64,000 nucleotides of DNA from Bacteroidota bacterium (GCA_020161535.1 JAIUNW010000006.1:174234-238233); one strand, 5' to 3'. Numbered from the stretch's first letter, positions 52,293 through 61,198 are shown. The notes: generated from the letters alone by a model not told the origin. Made by a program: numbers and translations.

Positions 52293-53750
52293 TCAGAGCG
52301 AAATATCCACTTCATTGTCCCAGTTGCCTTTAACGGTCAACTTGCGACTGATGGGCTGCACTTTTTCGGGCTGGCGGCGGGGCTGGAGAAAGAATTGACC
52401 ATAGTCCCATTTTTCATTGCCATTTTCATCGAAAAGTACACTGAGTTCAAACTCGGCTGGTCGAAAACGCCTGATGAGCAATTCTTTGCCGGTTATCTTG
52501 TAGTGATAAATCACTTTTCCGCTCTGCAGCAATTGCAGCACGGGGTGTTTACTGCTGTCGAGGTTGCTAAATCGGAAGCGGATGCTGCCATAATCGCTTT
52601 CTTTCATGGTGCGAAAAGCGATCGTGTCATTCCTGGTGATGGTTTTTCCGAGGCTGTCGGCCGCCATGTCTTTTTCCAGGATCAGCTTAAAAGCCTGGTC
52701 TACCGGCCATGTATAGTCGATCGTGAATTTTTTACCCGTAGAATCGCGCAAGAAAGTATAGGGGAGGGGTTTGAATTTTTCGTCGGTGAGCAACAACTTG
52801 CTGGAATCGATTCGTACCAACGAATCCGGAAAATTCAGGCTCAGGGGTTTCAGCAGGTCTTGCATGTTGGACTCGAGGCTGGTATTGAATCTCAGCCGGC
52901 GGTCTTCAGCTTCTTCCTTTTCCTTTTTCCGGGCGCTTCTGGAATCGCGGTTACTACCACCCTGTGCCCCACTGGCAGTAGGACCTGGGGTTTTAGCAGG
53001 CGGGGCTTCTGCATAGGCCCAAAGCAGGATGGGTTGCACGTTTTTATCAACCACCACGGGTTGATCCGCGAAAGCGAATAATTGCTCCGGGTTCATATAT
53101 CGCAGGCTGCCACTTTCGTCTTTGAGTGCATAGATGGCATAAGTGCCGGGCTGCAGGTTTTGAAAATGAAAATGCCCGGTTGAATCAACGCGCGTCCAAT
53201 AGCGTGGTTTCTCTTTTACCACGGCCGAGTCGATTTGGCTGCGGTGCAACATCACAATCAGGGTGCTGTCTTTCTTGCCCGTTTCAGCCACCAGTACGCG
53301 GCCTTCTAGCTGCATGGAATCGAGGTAATTGCCGGTGCTGAAAACATAGCGAAAATTCTTAAGCGGGTTGTTTTCATTCACATCGCGAATGGCTTTGCCG
53401 AAATCAATGGCGTAAGTGGTGTTTTCTTCCAGTGTGTCTTTGATGCGAACGGTCACCGTTTTGAGGCGCGACTCAACAGAAGGCGTTGATTTGGGCGTCG
53501 GACTAACAATGAGATTTTGTTGCACATTGTCTAACTGCACGTATTCATCAAAGTTGATGACGATCTTTTTCTCTTTGAAGTGCAGACTACTATCGCCCGG
53601 TGTGAGGGCAATAATGACTGGTGGCAACGTGTCTTTTGGTCCACCGAGCGGCGGTACAATATTCGCGCAGCCTTCAACCAGCACTAGAGAGGCACAGCAG
53701 CCCGTGGCAACCAAAAGCGAAAGAAGTAGTCGGGAAAAACCTGCGGGCAT
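52293..53750 (-). CDS. Ig-like domain lipoprotein
   Basis: A 485-residue lipoprotein; start at ATG 53750 with lipobox cysteine C28 (VLVEGC). It continues ANIVPPLGGPKDTLPPVII, the start of a widespread Bacteroidota family with an SbsA-like Ig (Big_5) domain (IVINFDEYVQLDNVQQNLIVSP, TYAIDFGKAIRDVNENN) and a second beta domain (GTYAIYALKDESGSLRYM). A Lys/Glu-rich segment lies near 270-295 (SRSARKKEKEEAEDR). Function is unknown; it is convergent with the barrel gene, whose stop is 1 bp away. Confidence 0.85.
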   Translation of the reverse strand: MPAGFSRLLLSLLVATGCCASLVLVEGCANIVPPLGGPKDTLPPVIIALTPGDSSLHFKEKKIVINFDEYVQLDNVQQNLIVSPTPKSTPSVESRLKTVTVRIKDTLEENTTYAIDFGKAIRDVNENNPLKNFRYVFSTGNYLDSMQLEGRVLVAETGKKDSTLIVMLHRSQIDSAVVKEKPRYWTRVDSTGHFHFQNLQPGTYAIYALKDESGSLRYMNPEQLFAFADQPVVVDKNVQPILLWAYAEAPPAKTPGPTASGAQGGSNRDSRSARKKEKEEAEDRRLRFNTSLESNMQDLLKPLSLNFPDSLVRIDSSKLLLTDEKFKPLPYTFLRDSTGKKFTIDYTWPVDQAFKLILEKDMAADSLGKTITRNDTIAFRTMKESDYGSIRFRFSNLDSSKHPVLQLLQSGKVIYHYKITGKELLIRRFRPAEFELSVLFDENGNEKWDYGQFFLQPRRQPEKVQPISRKLTVKGNWDNEVDISL

Positions 53751-53811
53751 CTGTTGATTCAATTAGTGTACAAACATAGCCGATTCAATACTAAACAAAA
53801 CCTAAACCCGC

Positions 53812-54462
53812 CTATCCCGGCATTCGGGCAATGTATTTTTCTATTTGTTTGATCTGGTTCACGATTTCGGGCGTAGTGGGTTTCAGTGCTTTTGCTTTGC
53901 GGAAAAAATCTTTTGCCGCGCGGAATTCACGCTTGGTCATCATAATGCTGCAGAGTTGCAGGTAGGCGGCTGCTTCGTTTTCTTTATCGGGCAGGCCTTT
54001 GCGGATGGCCGAGCGGATATGGCTTTCAGCGGTTTTGAGATCGCTTTTTTGCATGGCGATCATACCCATTTGGAGCAGGCTGGCGCCTTCGGCTTCTTTC
54101 ATCGGCATGCCGAGGTCGAGGCCTTTTTTCATCATTTTTTCAGCGCCATCGAAGTCCTGCTTCATCATGGCGATATTTCCTTTTAAGGTATAATACACCG
54201 ACCGGATCGGTTTGTATAAGAGGTTGGGGAATTTAATCGACGCAAGGATTTTTTCAGCGCCTTCCATATCGCCCGATTCCATGTATTCCTGGATGAGTCG
54301 CATGGGGCCGAAAAAGAAATGGCTGAAAAGCAGGATAGCGGCGATGAGGTAGGGCGTGAACGCCGGCCAGAAGCCACCATAAATATTGGTCACTACCGCG
54401 ATAATGATAAACAGGATGGCCAGCGGTAACCGGTACTTGATAATGAGATTGTAAAACTTCAT
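53812..54462 (-). CDS. Membrane-anchored TPR protein
   Basis: A 216-residue protein. Two hydrophobic segments near the N-terminus (LPLAILFIIIAVVTNIYGG and YLIAAILLFSHFFFG) anchor it, followed by three to four tetratricopeptide units (GDMEGAEKILASI, LKGNIAMMKQDFDGAEKMMKKGLDLG, LLQMGMIAMQKSDLKTAESHIRSA, LQLCSIMMTKREFRAAKDFFRKAKALKP). Start at ATG 54462 begins MKFYNLIIKYRL; the longer frame adds 12 residues without support. TPR helices indicate protein binding. Confidence 0.85.
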   Translation of the reverse strand: MKFYNLIIKYRLPLAILFIIIAVVTNIYGGFWPAFTPYLIAAILLFSHFFFGPMRLIQEYMESGDMEGAEKILASIKFPNLLYKPIRSVYYTLKGNIAMMKQDFDGAEKMMKKGLDLGMPMKEAEGASLLQMGMIAMQKSDLKTAESHIRSAIRKGLPDKENEAAAYLQLCSIMMTKREFRAAKDFFRKAKALKPTTPEIVNQIKQIEKYIARMPG

Positions 54463-54495
54463 AAAGCTCGAAATGGCCGCAAAGGTAAGGCTTTC

Positions 54496-54508
54496 CACCC
54501 GACGGGTG
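54496..54508. repeat. ACCCGACGGGT palindrome, single copy
   Basis: CACCCGACGGGTG lies just upstream of the TPR gene start. It is a member of the dispersed family noted at 14441. Confidence 0.6.
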
Positions 54509-54574
54509 ATGCTTTCCGGTTGTTGGTTATTGCTCTCTCCCTTTTCGGCAATGCCGGTTTAGGCAACGCACAAC

Positions 54575-55033
54575 TTATTGAAAATCATCATTTACTTCAA
54601 TCCAGTAACCATCTGGATCGCGAAAATAGATTTGGCGGATGCCATCTACCCGACGGGTAACACCCGACGGGTGGCCGGCCCAGTCTTCATAGGCGATTTT
54701 CTGCGCCGTCAATTTTTCGATGATCTTATCCAGTTGGGAGGTGCTGAAACAAAGATGGGCGTTCTTTTCGGCTTCGGGGGCTTGTTTGCGGCCGGCGATC
54801 AGGTGCAAATGGGCTTTGTCGCCGATGGAAAACCAGGTATGCCGACCGTCGTGGAAGGGTTCGGGAATGGTGTCGAGACCAACGATATCCTGGTAAAAAG
54901 CGGTGCTGCTGGCGAGGTTGCTAACATACAAGGCTACATGGTTGATGCGGATCATTTTACTGCTTTTCGATTGTGCGTGCCCGGTAGTGGCTCCCAACAA
55001 TGCCACGGTGAACAGGAGTATAATGCGATTCAT
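54575..55033 (-). CDS. Exported VOC/glyoxalase-fold protein
   Basis: A 152-residue protein with a signal peptide (IILLFTVALLGATTGHAQ), so it is periplasmic, which is unusual for this superfamily. The VOC domain shows INHVALYVSNLASSTAFYQDIVGL, HTWFSIGDKAHLHLIAG, NAHLCFSTS and IYFRDPDGYWIEVND; the His and Glu in NHVAL and WIEVND are typical metal ligands. Two palindromes of the ACCCGACGGGT family lie within it, where they encode HPSGVTRRV. That stretch aligns without length change to other VOC proteins. Confidence 0.9.
   Translation of the reverse strand: MNRIILLFTVALLGATTGHAQSKSSKMIRINHVALYVSNLASSTAFYQDIVGLDTIPEPFHDGRHTWFSIGDKAHLHLIAGRKQAPEAEKNAHLCFSTSQLDKIIEKLTAQKIAYEDWAGHPSGVTRRVDGIRQIYFRDPDGYWIEVNDDFQ
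54647..54673. repeat. Two ACCCGACGGGT palindromes inside a VOC gene
   Basis: TACCCGACGGGTA (54647-54659) and CACCCGACGGGTG (54661-54673) are adjacent and both intact. Confidence 0.7.
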
Positions 55034-55091
55034 ATGCGATCGTTATAGCTCGCCAAGCTAGCACAAAAACCTTTATTTTTGCTGCCCATTT

Positions 55092-55166
55092 GGCCCGGTA
55101 GTTCAATGGATAGAATAGGAGTTTCCTAAACTCTAGATACAAGTTCGATTCTTGTCCGGGCTACCA
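55092..55166 (+). tRNA. tRNA-Arg (CCT)
   Basis: Complete cloverleaf: acceptor GGCCCGG/CCGGGCT (first pair G-U), D arm GTTCAATGGATAGAAT, anticodon stem GGAGT/ACTCT with loop TTCCTAA and anticodon CCT at 55125-55127, and T arm ACAAG-TTCGATT-CTTGT; CCA is encoded (55164-55166). Its 3' half overlaps the end of the recombinase gene on the other strand. Confidence 0.95.
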
Positions 55167-56676
55167 GAGAGGACAAATTGCTTTTACCAGCAGTTTGTCC
55201 TTTTTTATTTTTGTCCAAAGCCTTGCTGGTATTGAGTATGAGGGCGAGGGCTTCGTGATAAACAAGAGTTCGATAGGTTTTTTCTTCAAAAACCAGTTTT
55301 TCGGCCAGTATCGAACTCAGTATTTGCGATTTGAGTTGCGTATTACCTGAAACATAAACCCTGTCTATGTTCTGGAGCAGGTTAAAACCAAAGTCGAGAT
55401 ATTGCTTATAGTCTTTGGTATTGGATACCTGTGGTTTCATTTCGGCTTCCAGCTCCTTGATAATGGCTTCAAATTTTTGTTTGATGGAGCGGTATTCGGT
55501 GATGTCGAGCTGACCGTCAAGCATCAGTTTTTGGGCATGGTCAATACGCTCTATATTCTTATCGATTTCAGCAAGTATTCTTTGCTTATCACCTACATTT
55601 TCTTTGGAGGATTTCCTGAGTTCTTTTTCAAGAATAGTGCGGTAGCATTTCAATGCTTCTTTTTTGGCTGAAATCTCTTGCAACTTAGCCACCAGTTTAT
55701 CATTGGCTTCATCTGCACGGAAACGTTCCTTGCACCCCGGCTGACAGTGATAATAAAAGTACCGCTGGTATTTACCCTTGGAAGCGCTGCCTGTTAATTG
55801 ACCGCCGCATTTTGAACAAGTAAGAAAACCCCTGAGCGGCAGTTCATCTTTCTGTTTGGTGCTGGCAACGGTCATCCGCTTCTTGCCATTCAGAATGTCC
55901 TGCACATTGTAAAACAGCTCTTCGCTGACTAAAGTTTCATGCACACTTTTTACATAATGAGCTTCTTCCTCTTTATAAGCCGGAATAAATAACCTGCCGC
56001 AGTAAATCGGGTTGCGGATCATCGTCCAGAAATAACTGCGGCTTACTTCAAAGCCCCGTTTATTGGCTTCCTTTCTTACCTGATCGGGAGCCAGCACACC
56101 TTTGTTAATTTCATTGAAAATCCATTGTAAGTGTTTTGCATCATCACTTGGTACAATGGTAGGTTTATTATCAATCCGAACATTCTTGTAACCTTTCGGA
56201 GCGGTTGCCATCCACCGGCCTTCTTTCTTAGCCCGGCGCATACCCACAATTACATTTAATGCCCTGCGGTCATTTTCCACTTCCGGTGCAGCCAGATAAA
56301 AGGCCAGCATGATTTTATTTTCGGGAATACTCAGGTCAAGTGGCTGTTCAATGGCCTGCGGCTCCATACCCAAACCGTTCAGGGTATTAATCATGCCATA
56401 GGCATCTGCCGCATTACGACTGAAGCGGTCCCATTTGGTGAACAGCAAGAGGCCGGCACTTTTTTTATTCTTTTTCAGAAATGCCAGCATCTGCTGAAAT
56501 GCCGGACGTTCAAAAGTCTTGGCCGAGTGGTCGTCCTTGTAAAGACCTGCTATCTCAATATTCTGAAACTGACAATAGCTTCTCAGCCTTTCTTCCTGAT
56601 GCTTGAGAGAATAGCCCTTATCAGCCTGCTCGTCGGTACTCACCCGGATATAAAGGAATGCTTTCTTCTGTTTCAT
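55126..56676 (-). CDS. Large serine recombinase (integrase of the tRNA-Arg island)
   Basis: A 516-residue site-specific recombinase. The resolvase domain has the nucleophile S13 in FLYIRVSTDEQADKGYSL and the Arg-containing FTKWDRFSRN motif near 80-90. A recombinase domain follows (APKGYKNVRI ... RKEANKRGFEVSRSYFWTMIRNPIYCG), then a zinc ribbon (CSKCGGQL ... CQPGC, about 286-316) and a long coiled coil. The last 13 codons and the TAG stop lie inside the tRNA-Arg gene, with the stop at 55126-55128 over the anticodon. That is how an integrase gene looks after insertion at the tRNA, with the attachment core supplying its own tail. Confidence 0.95.
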   Translation of the reverse strand: MKQKKAFLYIRVSTDEQADKGYSLKHQEERLRSYCQFQNIEIAGLYKDDHSAKTFERPAFQQMLAFLKKNKKSAGLLLFTKWDRFSRNAADAYGMINTLNGLGMEPQAIEQPLDLSIPENKIMLAFYLAAPEVENDRRALNVIVGMRRAKKEGRWMATAPKGYKNVRIDNKPTIVPSDDAKHLQWIFNEINKGVLAPDQVRKEANKRGFEVSRSYFWTMIRNPIYCGRLFIPAYKEEEAHYVKSVHETLVSEELFYNVQDILNGKKRMTVASTKQKDELPLRGFLTCSKCGGQLTGSASKGKYQRYFYYHCQPGCKERFRADEANDKLVAKLQEISAKKEALKCYRTILEKELRKSSKENVGDKQRILAEIDKNIERIDHAQKLMLDGQLDITEYRSIKQKFEAIIKELEAEMKPQVSNTKDYKQYLDFGFNLLQNIDRVYVSGNTQLKSQILSSILAEKLVFEEKTYRTLVYHEALALILNTSKALDKNKKGQTAGKSNLSSLVARTRIELVSRV

Positions 56677-56899
56677 CTGTGTTTCTGTTTATCGGTATTA
56701 CATTGTCTGATTCTTCTGCCTGCCATTGTTTAAAATGCCTGCACTGGATTTCTGCCAGTTGGTACAGGTAATCCCGAATCCGTAGTATCTCTTCATCGGT
56801 ATAATTATTTCCATTGGCATTCAGGATTTCTTTACAGGTAGCTAAATCAAGCCGGTCTGTCTCAGTTTGGTTTTTTAGGGGATGGATTTTCGCTTTCAT
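56621..56899 (-). CDS. Small recombinase-associated protein
   Basis: A 92-residue hydrophilic protein; ATG 56899, as the earlier M is a TTG. It contains DRLDLATCKEILNANGNNYTDEEILRIRDYLYQLAEIQCRHF, and its frame overlaps the start of the recombinase by 56 bp. I have seen similar small genes directly before large serine recombinases in Bacteroidota islands and suspect a directionality or regulatory partner. No fold motif is certain. Confidence 0.7.
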   Translation of the reverse strand: MKAKIHPLKNQTETDRLDLATCKEILNANGNNYTDEEILRIRDYLYQLAEIQCRHFKQWQAEESDNVIPINRNTDETEESIPLYPGEYRRAG

Positions 56900-56949
56900 T
56901 TTCAATAGGGCTAAGTTACAAAATATTGATAATCAATTAGATAAATTAA

Positions 56950-56975
56950 AAAAAGGGGAATTAATCCCCCTTTTT
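56950..56975 (-). terminator. Terminator overlapping the end of the acidic gene
   Basis: AAAAAGGGG (56950-56958) pairs with CCCCTTTTT (56967-56975), loop of 8, with a T-rich run on the minus strand after it. It contains the stop codon of the acidic gene, which encodes the KKGD tail. Confidence 0.75.
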
Positions 56976-57212
56976 GTCATTGTCACCTTCCTCATCATCG
57001 TCTTCATAATCAGCGATGATGTCTTCAATTTCATGGATAGCCGCTTTCTGGTCATCATCGTCTTTGTCATAACTCACCTCCAGGTAGATGAAGTCATGGT
57101 CATCATCGGTGCCGGTCAGGCTGTTATCCAGATCATTGTCAATCAGGATGTCAACTACTTCAGGCATTGCACCTGTGGGAACTTCAAGTTCTTTAACTTT
57201 GATAGTCTTCAT
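56961..57212 (-). CDS. Small acidic protein
   Basis: An 83-residue protein (ATG 57212). It has two halves: a folded-looking MKTIKVKELEVPTGAMPEVVDIL and a strongly acidic C-terminal half (NSLTGTDDDHDFIYLEVSYDKDDDDQ, then DIIADYEDDDEEGDNDKKGD). The high Asp/Glu content resembles DNA-mimic inhibitors or chaperones for basic partners, but no family is recognised. A -7 box TAGGTTTG (57233-57240, minus strand) is upstream. It is divergent from the SNF2 gene across the array at 57376. Confidence 0.75.
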   Translation of the reverse strand: MKTIKVKELEVPTGAMPEVVDILIDNDLDNSLTGTDDDHDFIYLEVSYDKDDDDQKAAIHEIEDIIADYEDDDEEGDNDKKGD

Positions 57213-57521
57213 AAAATACTGTTTTTTGAAGGCAAACCTACGATAGCCAGAAAGGCACACTTTCCACTTTGGGACAGTTTGTAAAGGTTATTAAAAGAAG
57301 TTGTAAATTTTTGCAGGTTTCGGCTCTGTTTGTCCGGCTTTTTCCTTTTTCAGGCGAGTCACAGACGATACAAAATGTATCAAGGAAGATTTAGGGAGAG
57401 TTTGAGGAATGATTGAGGACTAATTAGGGAGCATTGCGGAGGGATTAGGGGGTTGTATCGTAATGACCCTTACCAAAATAATTTTATAGTTAACAAAATA
57501 AGCTTTTAGTTAAAGAAGAAA
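57213..57521. other. Divergent control region of the island
   Basis: This 309-bp gap holds a GATACA-AAA-TGTATC palindrome (57367-57381), the 11-bp tandem array and, next to the SNF2 gene, an AT-rich tail with a diverged direct repeat (TATAGTTAACAAAATAAG, then CTTTTAGTTAAAG). No gene is supported in it. Confidence 0.6.
57376..57451. repeat. 11-bp tandem array in the divergent control region
   Basis: Seven contiguous units with consensus NNNTTNRGGA: TGTATCAAGGA, AGATTTAGGGA, GAGTTTGAGGA, ATGATTGAGGA, CTAATTAGGGA, then GCATTGCGGA (10 bp) and GGGATTAGGGG. The period is one DNA helical turn, so all GGA faces point the same way. Confidence 0.7.
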
Positions 57522-60500
57522 ATGATAAGTAAAATACTTGATAACTCTATACCTAAATACCAGTTAAAAACTGTTATTTCTGAATTACTTAAAAGTAATC
57601 ACTATTCCGAGATAGCCATTGCTACTGGCTACTGGGATTTACCGGGCATGGTAGACATTTTTGATGAGCTGACTTATTTTTTATCCCGTAATGGTGTGAA
57701 ATTCCGCCTGCTTTTAGGTGAAGAGCCATCAGTTAAAGCATACCAGGTATTAAATCCTGAACCAGTTGATCCAAACTTTCCGCAACGCTACCTAAAAAAA
57801 GATTTAGAAGCACTCGAACTAAAGCCTGAGTTTCAGAAGGTTTGTGATTTATTACAGCAATATCTCCCAAAAGACGAAAATGGAAATGCTAAACTAGAGA
57901 TAAAGGTTTATAAAAAAAACTTCCTACATGCTAAATGCTACATTTTTGGCTCGGAGCAGGAAAATTCAATAGGCATAATCGGAAGTTCCAATTTTACAAA
58001 ACAAGGATTGAGTGGTAATCTAGAATTGAACGCAGTTGAAGATAACAATGCAACAGTAAACTACCGACGCCTAAATCACGAGCAACATCCATCACACCGT
58101 AGTTGGTTTGAAGAACTCTGGAATCAAAGTGAAGACTGGAATCAAAAGTTTACTACGGAAATTATCGGCCTGAGTCAGTTCGGAAATCTTTCCTATTCTC
58201 CTTATGAAATTTACATTCGGATTCTTTATGAATTATATGGCGATGATATAGAAATAGAAGAAAAGCTAAAGTTAGAAGAGACTTTTGAGCGGAAAAATAC
58301 CTTAACAGTTTTTCAACAGGAAAGTGTACGCAAAGCTTTAAACCGGTTAAATGACAAAAAAATCGGAATGTGTCTTGTGGGAGATAGTGTGGGTCTCGGT
58401 AAATCATACATTGCCCGTGATATTATTGAACGAATCGGATATTATGAGCGAAGGAATGTACTGATAGTATGCCCTGCTTCTTTGCGCAGCGATTGGCAAA
58501 AGCATATTGATGAGCTGAATGTTAATGCAATGATCTATTCAATTACAGAGTTTGCCAATGATACGAGTTTTGAACAAATACAAATTGATTTATATAATCG
58601 TAAACAAAATTCAACAGACGGGAACGCTATTCATTTATTAATGATAGATGAAAGCCATAATCTCAAGACGCAAGGCAGTAAATCATTTCAGAATTTACTT
58701 CAGGTAATTACGGATAGAAATTGTTGCACGGTGCTTCCCAAAGTTTTGATGCTTTCTGCAACACCGGTTAACAATGGTGTTAAAGACCTGGCTAACCAGA
58801 TTCTTTTAGCCAAAGGGGGTAATGAAAGATTCTTTGCTCACTTTGGTATTGAAAACCTGCTATCTCTTTTTGGATATACACAACGGGAGTTCAAGAAGCG
58901 TGATAGTGAAGAAGTGTTTGGTGAGTTGTACCCTATCTTAAATAAGATTATGGTTAAACGAACCAAACACCAGGTAAAGAAGGATTTTCCCGATGCTTTA
59001 TTAAATGGCAAACAGATCATTTTTCCTGAAGAGAAACTGGTTAACGAGTTGTATGAACTCGACAACCGTAGTATACGAAAAGCTATCAGTGAAATTCTAA
59101 CACAACTAGGAAAAGTAAATGAACCATTATATGATGCGTTTACAGTAGACCTTACGCCGCAGGAAGAAGATGAAGAGGAGATGAAAGGTGTTATGGATTT
59201 CTTTTCATCTTTTACCCCAGAAAAGAAAAAAAGAATAAATCAGGCTGAATTTGAATCAATCTTTCACTTTATTGACAGAGCAATTAAAAACCTTAAACTT
59301 ACCCCCTATAGTTATTTAAGTGAAAAATTAGAAAGAACTGAACAGGAGGAAATTCAGGCAAATGCCAGGAAAAACCTTACGGGAGTTATGAAAGTAACCC
59401 TTTTTAAGTCTTTTGATTCTTCCATTTTTACTTTCCGAAAAAGAATTGAGAAATACGAAACATACCTTTTAAATTTTGAGACACTGTTTTTTGATTACCA
59501 TAAAGTAGTCCGCCCTGTGATTATTCAGAAAGCCATTGCAAGGATGGAGAATGAGCCAGATGAGGATGTTATGACTTTGATATTGGAAGAAATAGATTCT
59601 TTCAGGGAAAGGGAACTCAAAAAGAAAGAAAGGGATAATAAGTATTATATCCAGCAGCCCGAAACTGCTATTAATCCTGAGGACTTTGATGCTAATAACC
59701 TGAGGGCTTTTATACAGCAGGATAAAGAAATAATCGCCCTGATATTATCAGTTTTAGACCATATCAGTCCGGATACCAAGTTGGAAAAACTGAAAGATTT
59801 ATTGCGGTCACTGAAAGGCAGAAAAGTGTTGATATTTTCTTATTTCGCTACTACTGTAGACTATATCAAAGAAGCTCTGACTGAAGTCTTTCTTCAGGAG
59901 ATCGGGCTTACAAGAGATACTATTGCATTTCTTAAAAGTAAAAACGGGAAAGAAAAGACGGGTTATGTACAACGGTTCTCACCTATAGCACAGCGGCAGA
60001 CAGTTATAGATGGAAAGGTCAACGGTAAGCCTGAGTTGCAGGTGCTGGTAAGCACAGATGTATTGAGTGAAGGTCAGAATTTACAGGATTGCGGAATTAT
60101 TATAAATTATGACCTGCACTGGAATCCTGTTAAAATGATTCAGCGTAATGGCCGTATCAATCGTTTAGGTTCTGTTTTCCCTGAAGTGCAGATACACAAC
60201 TTTTTACCCGAAGGGCAACTGGAAATATTCCTGAAACTGATCAAAAGATTACAGGATAAAATACGCATCATTGGCGGCAGTGTGGGTATTGACAGCAGTA
60301 TTTTGGGTGAGCAAATTACCGACCGGCAGTTTGGCCTAATGGAAGATATTTATTCGGGTAATGCAGAAAGACAGCGGTTGGCAATTGAAGATATAGAAAG
60401 GGAAAATGATCTTGCCTTTGATGAAATGTTTGAAAATGATTTGAGAGAATGGATTCGTAAAGCATCTGATGAAGAAAAGGATTTTATCCGCAATATGAAC

Positions 60501-61106
60501 CTGAATAAATGGTGTGGCATCCCGGCATTTAAAGACCCTGACAAGATGCTTGTTTTCAATACCGGTAAAGGAGAGTTTGAATTTATCCGTACAGACGGTA
60601 TAAAAGTCGAAAGAGAAGCCAACCAGTTAAAAGCACTCCGGCAAATACGCAGCTTCGATAATGAAAGGAAAACAGAACTAATGAGTTTTGATGACAAAGC
60701 ACAACTGGTATCAATTGCTCAAAAATTGTTTGATGCTGAGAAAGCTTACCAGGATACAACCGAGGGGGTTGACCTTTCCGAATTTATGGGCGTAAAAAGC
60801 AGTAGCGGTAATGGCTCTTTGGCTGTTGCCAAACAGGAACTGCTCAACCTTTTACATGAAAATGAAGACCGGTATTCTCTCGACAATATCAAACGGCTAC
60901 AAAACCTGCTCACTTCAAAGAACCTGGCATTGGATAACCGCCTGCGGTCTTATCTTAAACGATATGATAACCAAGTTTCTCTTGATTTTCTGGACAGCAT
61001 CGCCATTCTTAGCACCAATCTTATTAAGGCTGAAGCACCGGTTCATAAGCCTGACCCGATCATGTGGTATGGCTACTATCCGGGCAATGGGCAACTGCCA
61101 GCATAA
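57522..61106 (+). CDS. SNF2-type helicase with N-terminal phospholipase D nuclease domain
   Basis: An 1194-residue protein. The N-terminal ~190 residues are a PLD-type domain with one H-x-K-x4-G-x12-GSSN motif (LHAKCYIFG ... IIGSSNFTKQG near 135-157). A Swi2/Snf2 ATPase follows: Walker A GDSVGLGKS (about 287-295), motif II MIDESHN (about 374), SATPVNNG (about 410), and motif VI QRNGRINRLG (about 873-882). A helical region with coiled coils lies between motifs III and V. PLD plus SNF2 in one chain is typical of defence-island proteins, which cut or translocate on foreign DNA. It starts at ATG 57522. The next gene lies 146 bp downstream. Confidence 0.92.
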   Translation: MISKILDNSIPKYQLKTVISELLKSNHYSEIAIATGYWDLPGMVDIFDELTYFLSRNGVKFRLLLGEEPSVKAYQVLNPEPVDPNFPQRYLKKDLEALELKPEFQKVCDLLQQYLPKDENGNAKLEIKVYKKNFLHAKCYIFGSEQENSIGIIGSSNFTKQGLSGNLELNAVEDNNATVNYRRLNHEQHPSHRSWFEELWNQSEDWNQKFTTEIIGLSQFGNLSYSPYEIYIRILYELYGDDIEIEEKLKLEETFERKNTLTVFQQESVRKALNRLNDKKIGMCLVGDSVGLGKSYIARDIIERIGYYERRNVLIVCPASLRSDWQKHIDELNVNAMIYSITEFANDTSFEQIQIDLYNRKQNSTDGNAIHLLMIDESHNLKTQGSKSFQNLLQVITDRNCCTVLPKVLMLSATPVNNGVKDLANQILLAKGGNERFFAHFGIENLLSLFGYTQREFKKRDSEEVFGELYPILNKIMVKRTKHQVKKDFPDALLNGKQIIFPEEKLVNELYELDNRSIRKAISEILTQLGKVNEPLYDAFTVDLTPQEEDEEEMKGVMDFFSSFTPEKKKRINQAEFESIFHFIDRAIKNLKLTPYSYLSEKLERTEQEEIQANARKNLTGVMKVTLFKSFDSSIFTFRKRIEKYETYLLNFETLFFDYHKVVRPVIIQKAIARMENEPDEDVMTLILEEIDSFRERELKKKERDNKYYIQQPETAINPEDFDANNLRAFIQQDKEIIALILSVLDHISPDTKLEKLKDLLRSLKGRKVLIFSYFATTVDYIKEALTEVFLQEIGLTRDTIAFLKSKNGKEKTGYVQRFSPIAQRQTVIDGKVNGKPELQVLVSTDVLSEGQNLQDCGIIINYDLHWNPVKMIQRNGRINRLGSVFPEVQIHNFLPEGQLEIFLKLIKRLQDKIRIIGGSVGIDSSILGEQITDRQFGLMEDIYSGNAERQRLAIEDIERENDLAFDEMFENDLREWIRKASDEEKDFIRNMNLNKWCGIPAFKDPDKMLVFNTGKGEFEFIRTDGIKVEREANQLKALRQIRSFDNERKTELMSFDDKAQLVSIAQKLFDAEKAYQDTTEGVDLSEFMGVKSSSGNGSLAVAKQELLNLLHENEDRYSLDNIKRLQNLLTSKNLALDNRLRSYLKRYDNQVSLDFLDSIAILSTNLIKAEAPVHKPDPIMWYGYYPGNGQLPA

Positions 61107-61198
61107 ATACCTGTAATTGCGCCAAACGAATTATCTGCCAATAAGAGAAAAAGACTATCTGCTATTTTAAAAATCTTTATTTGCAGCAAATGCATAAT

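Noticed and set aside
57388..57452. G-quadruplex in the G-rich array before the SNF2 gene
   Set aside because: G-runs are mostly two or three long and unevenly spaced by 6-12 bases; the 11-bp period is the clearer signal.
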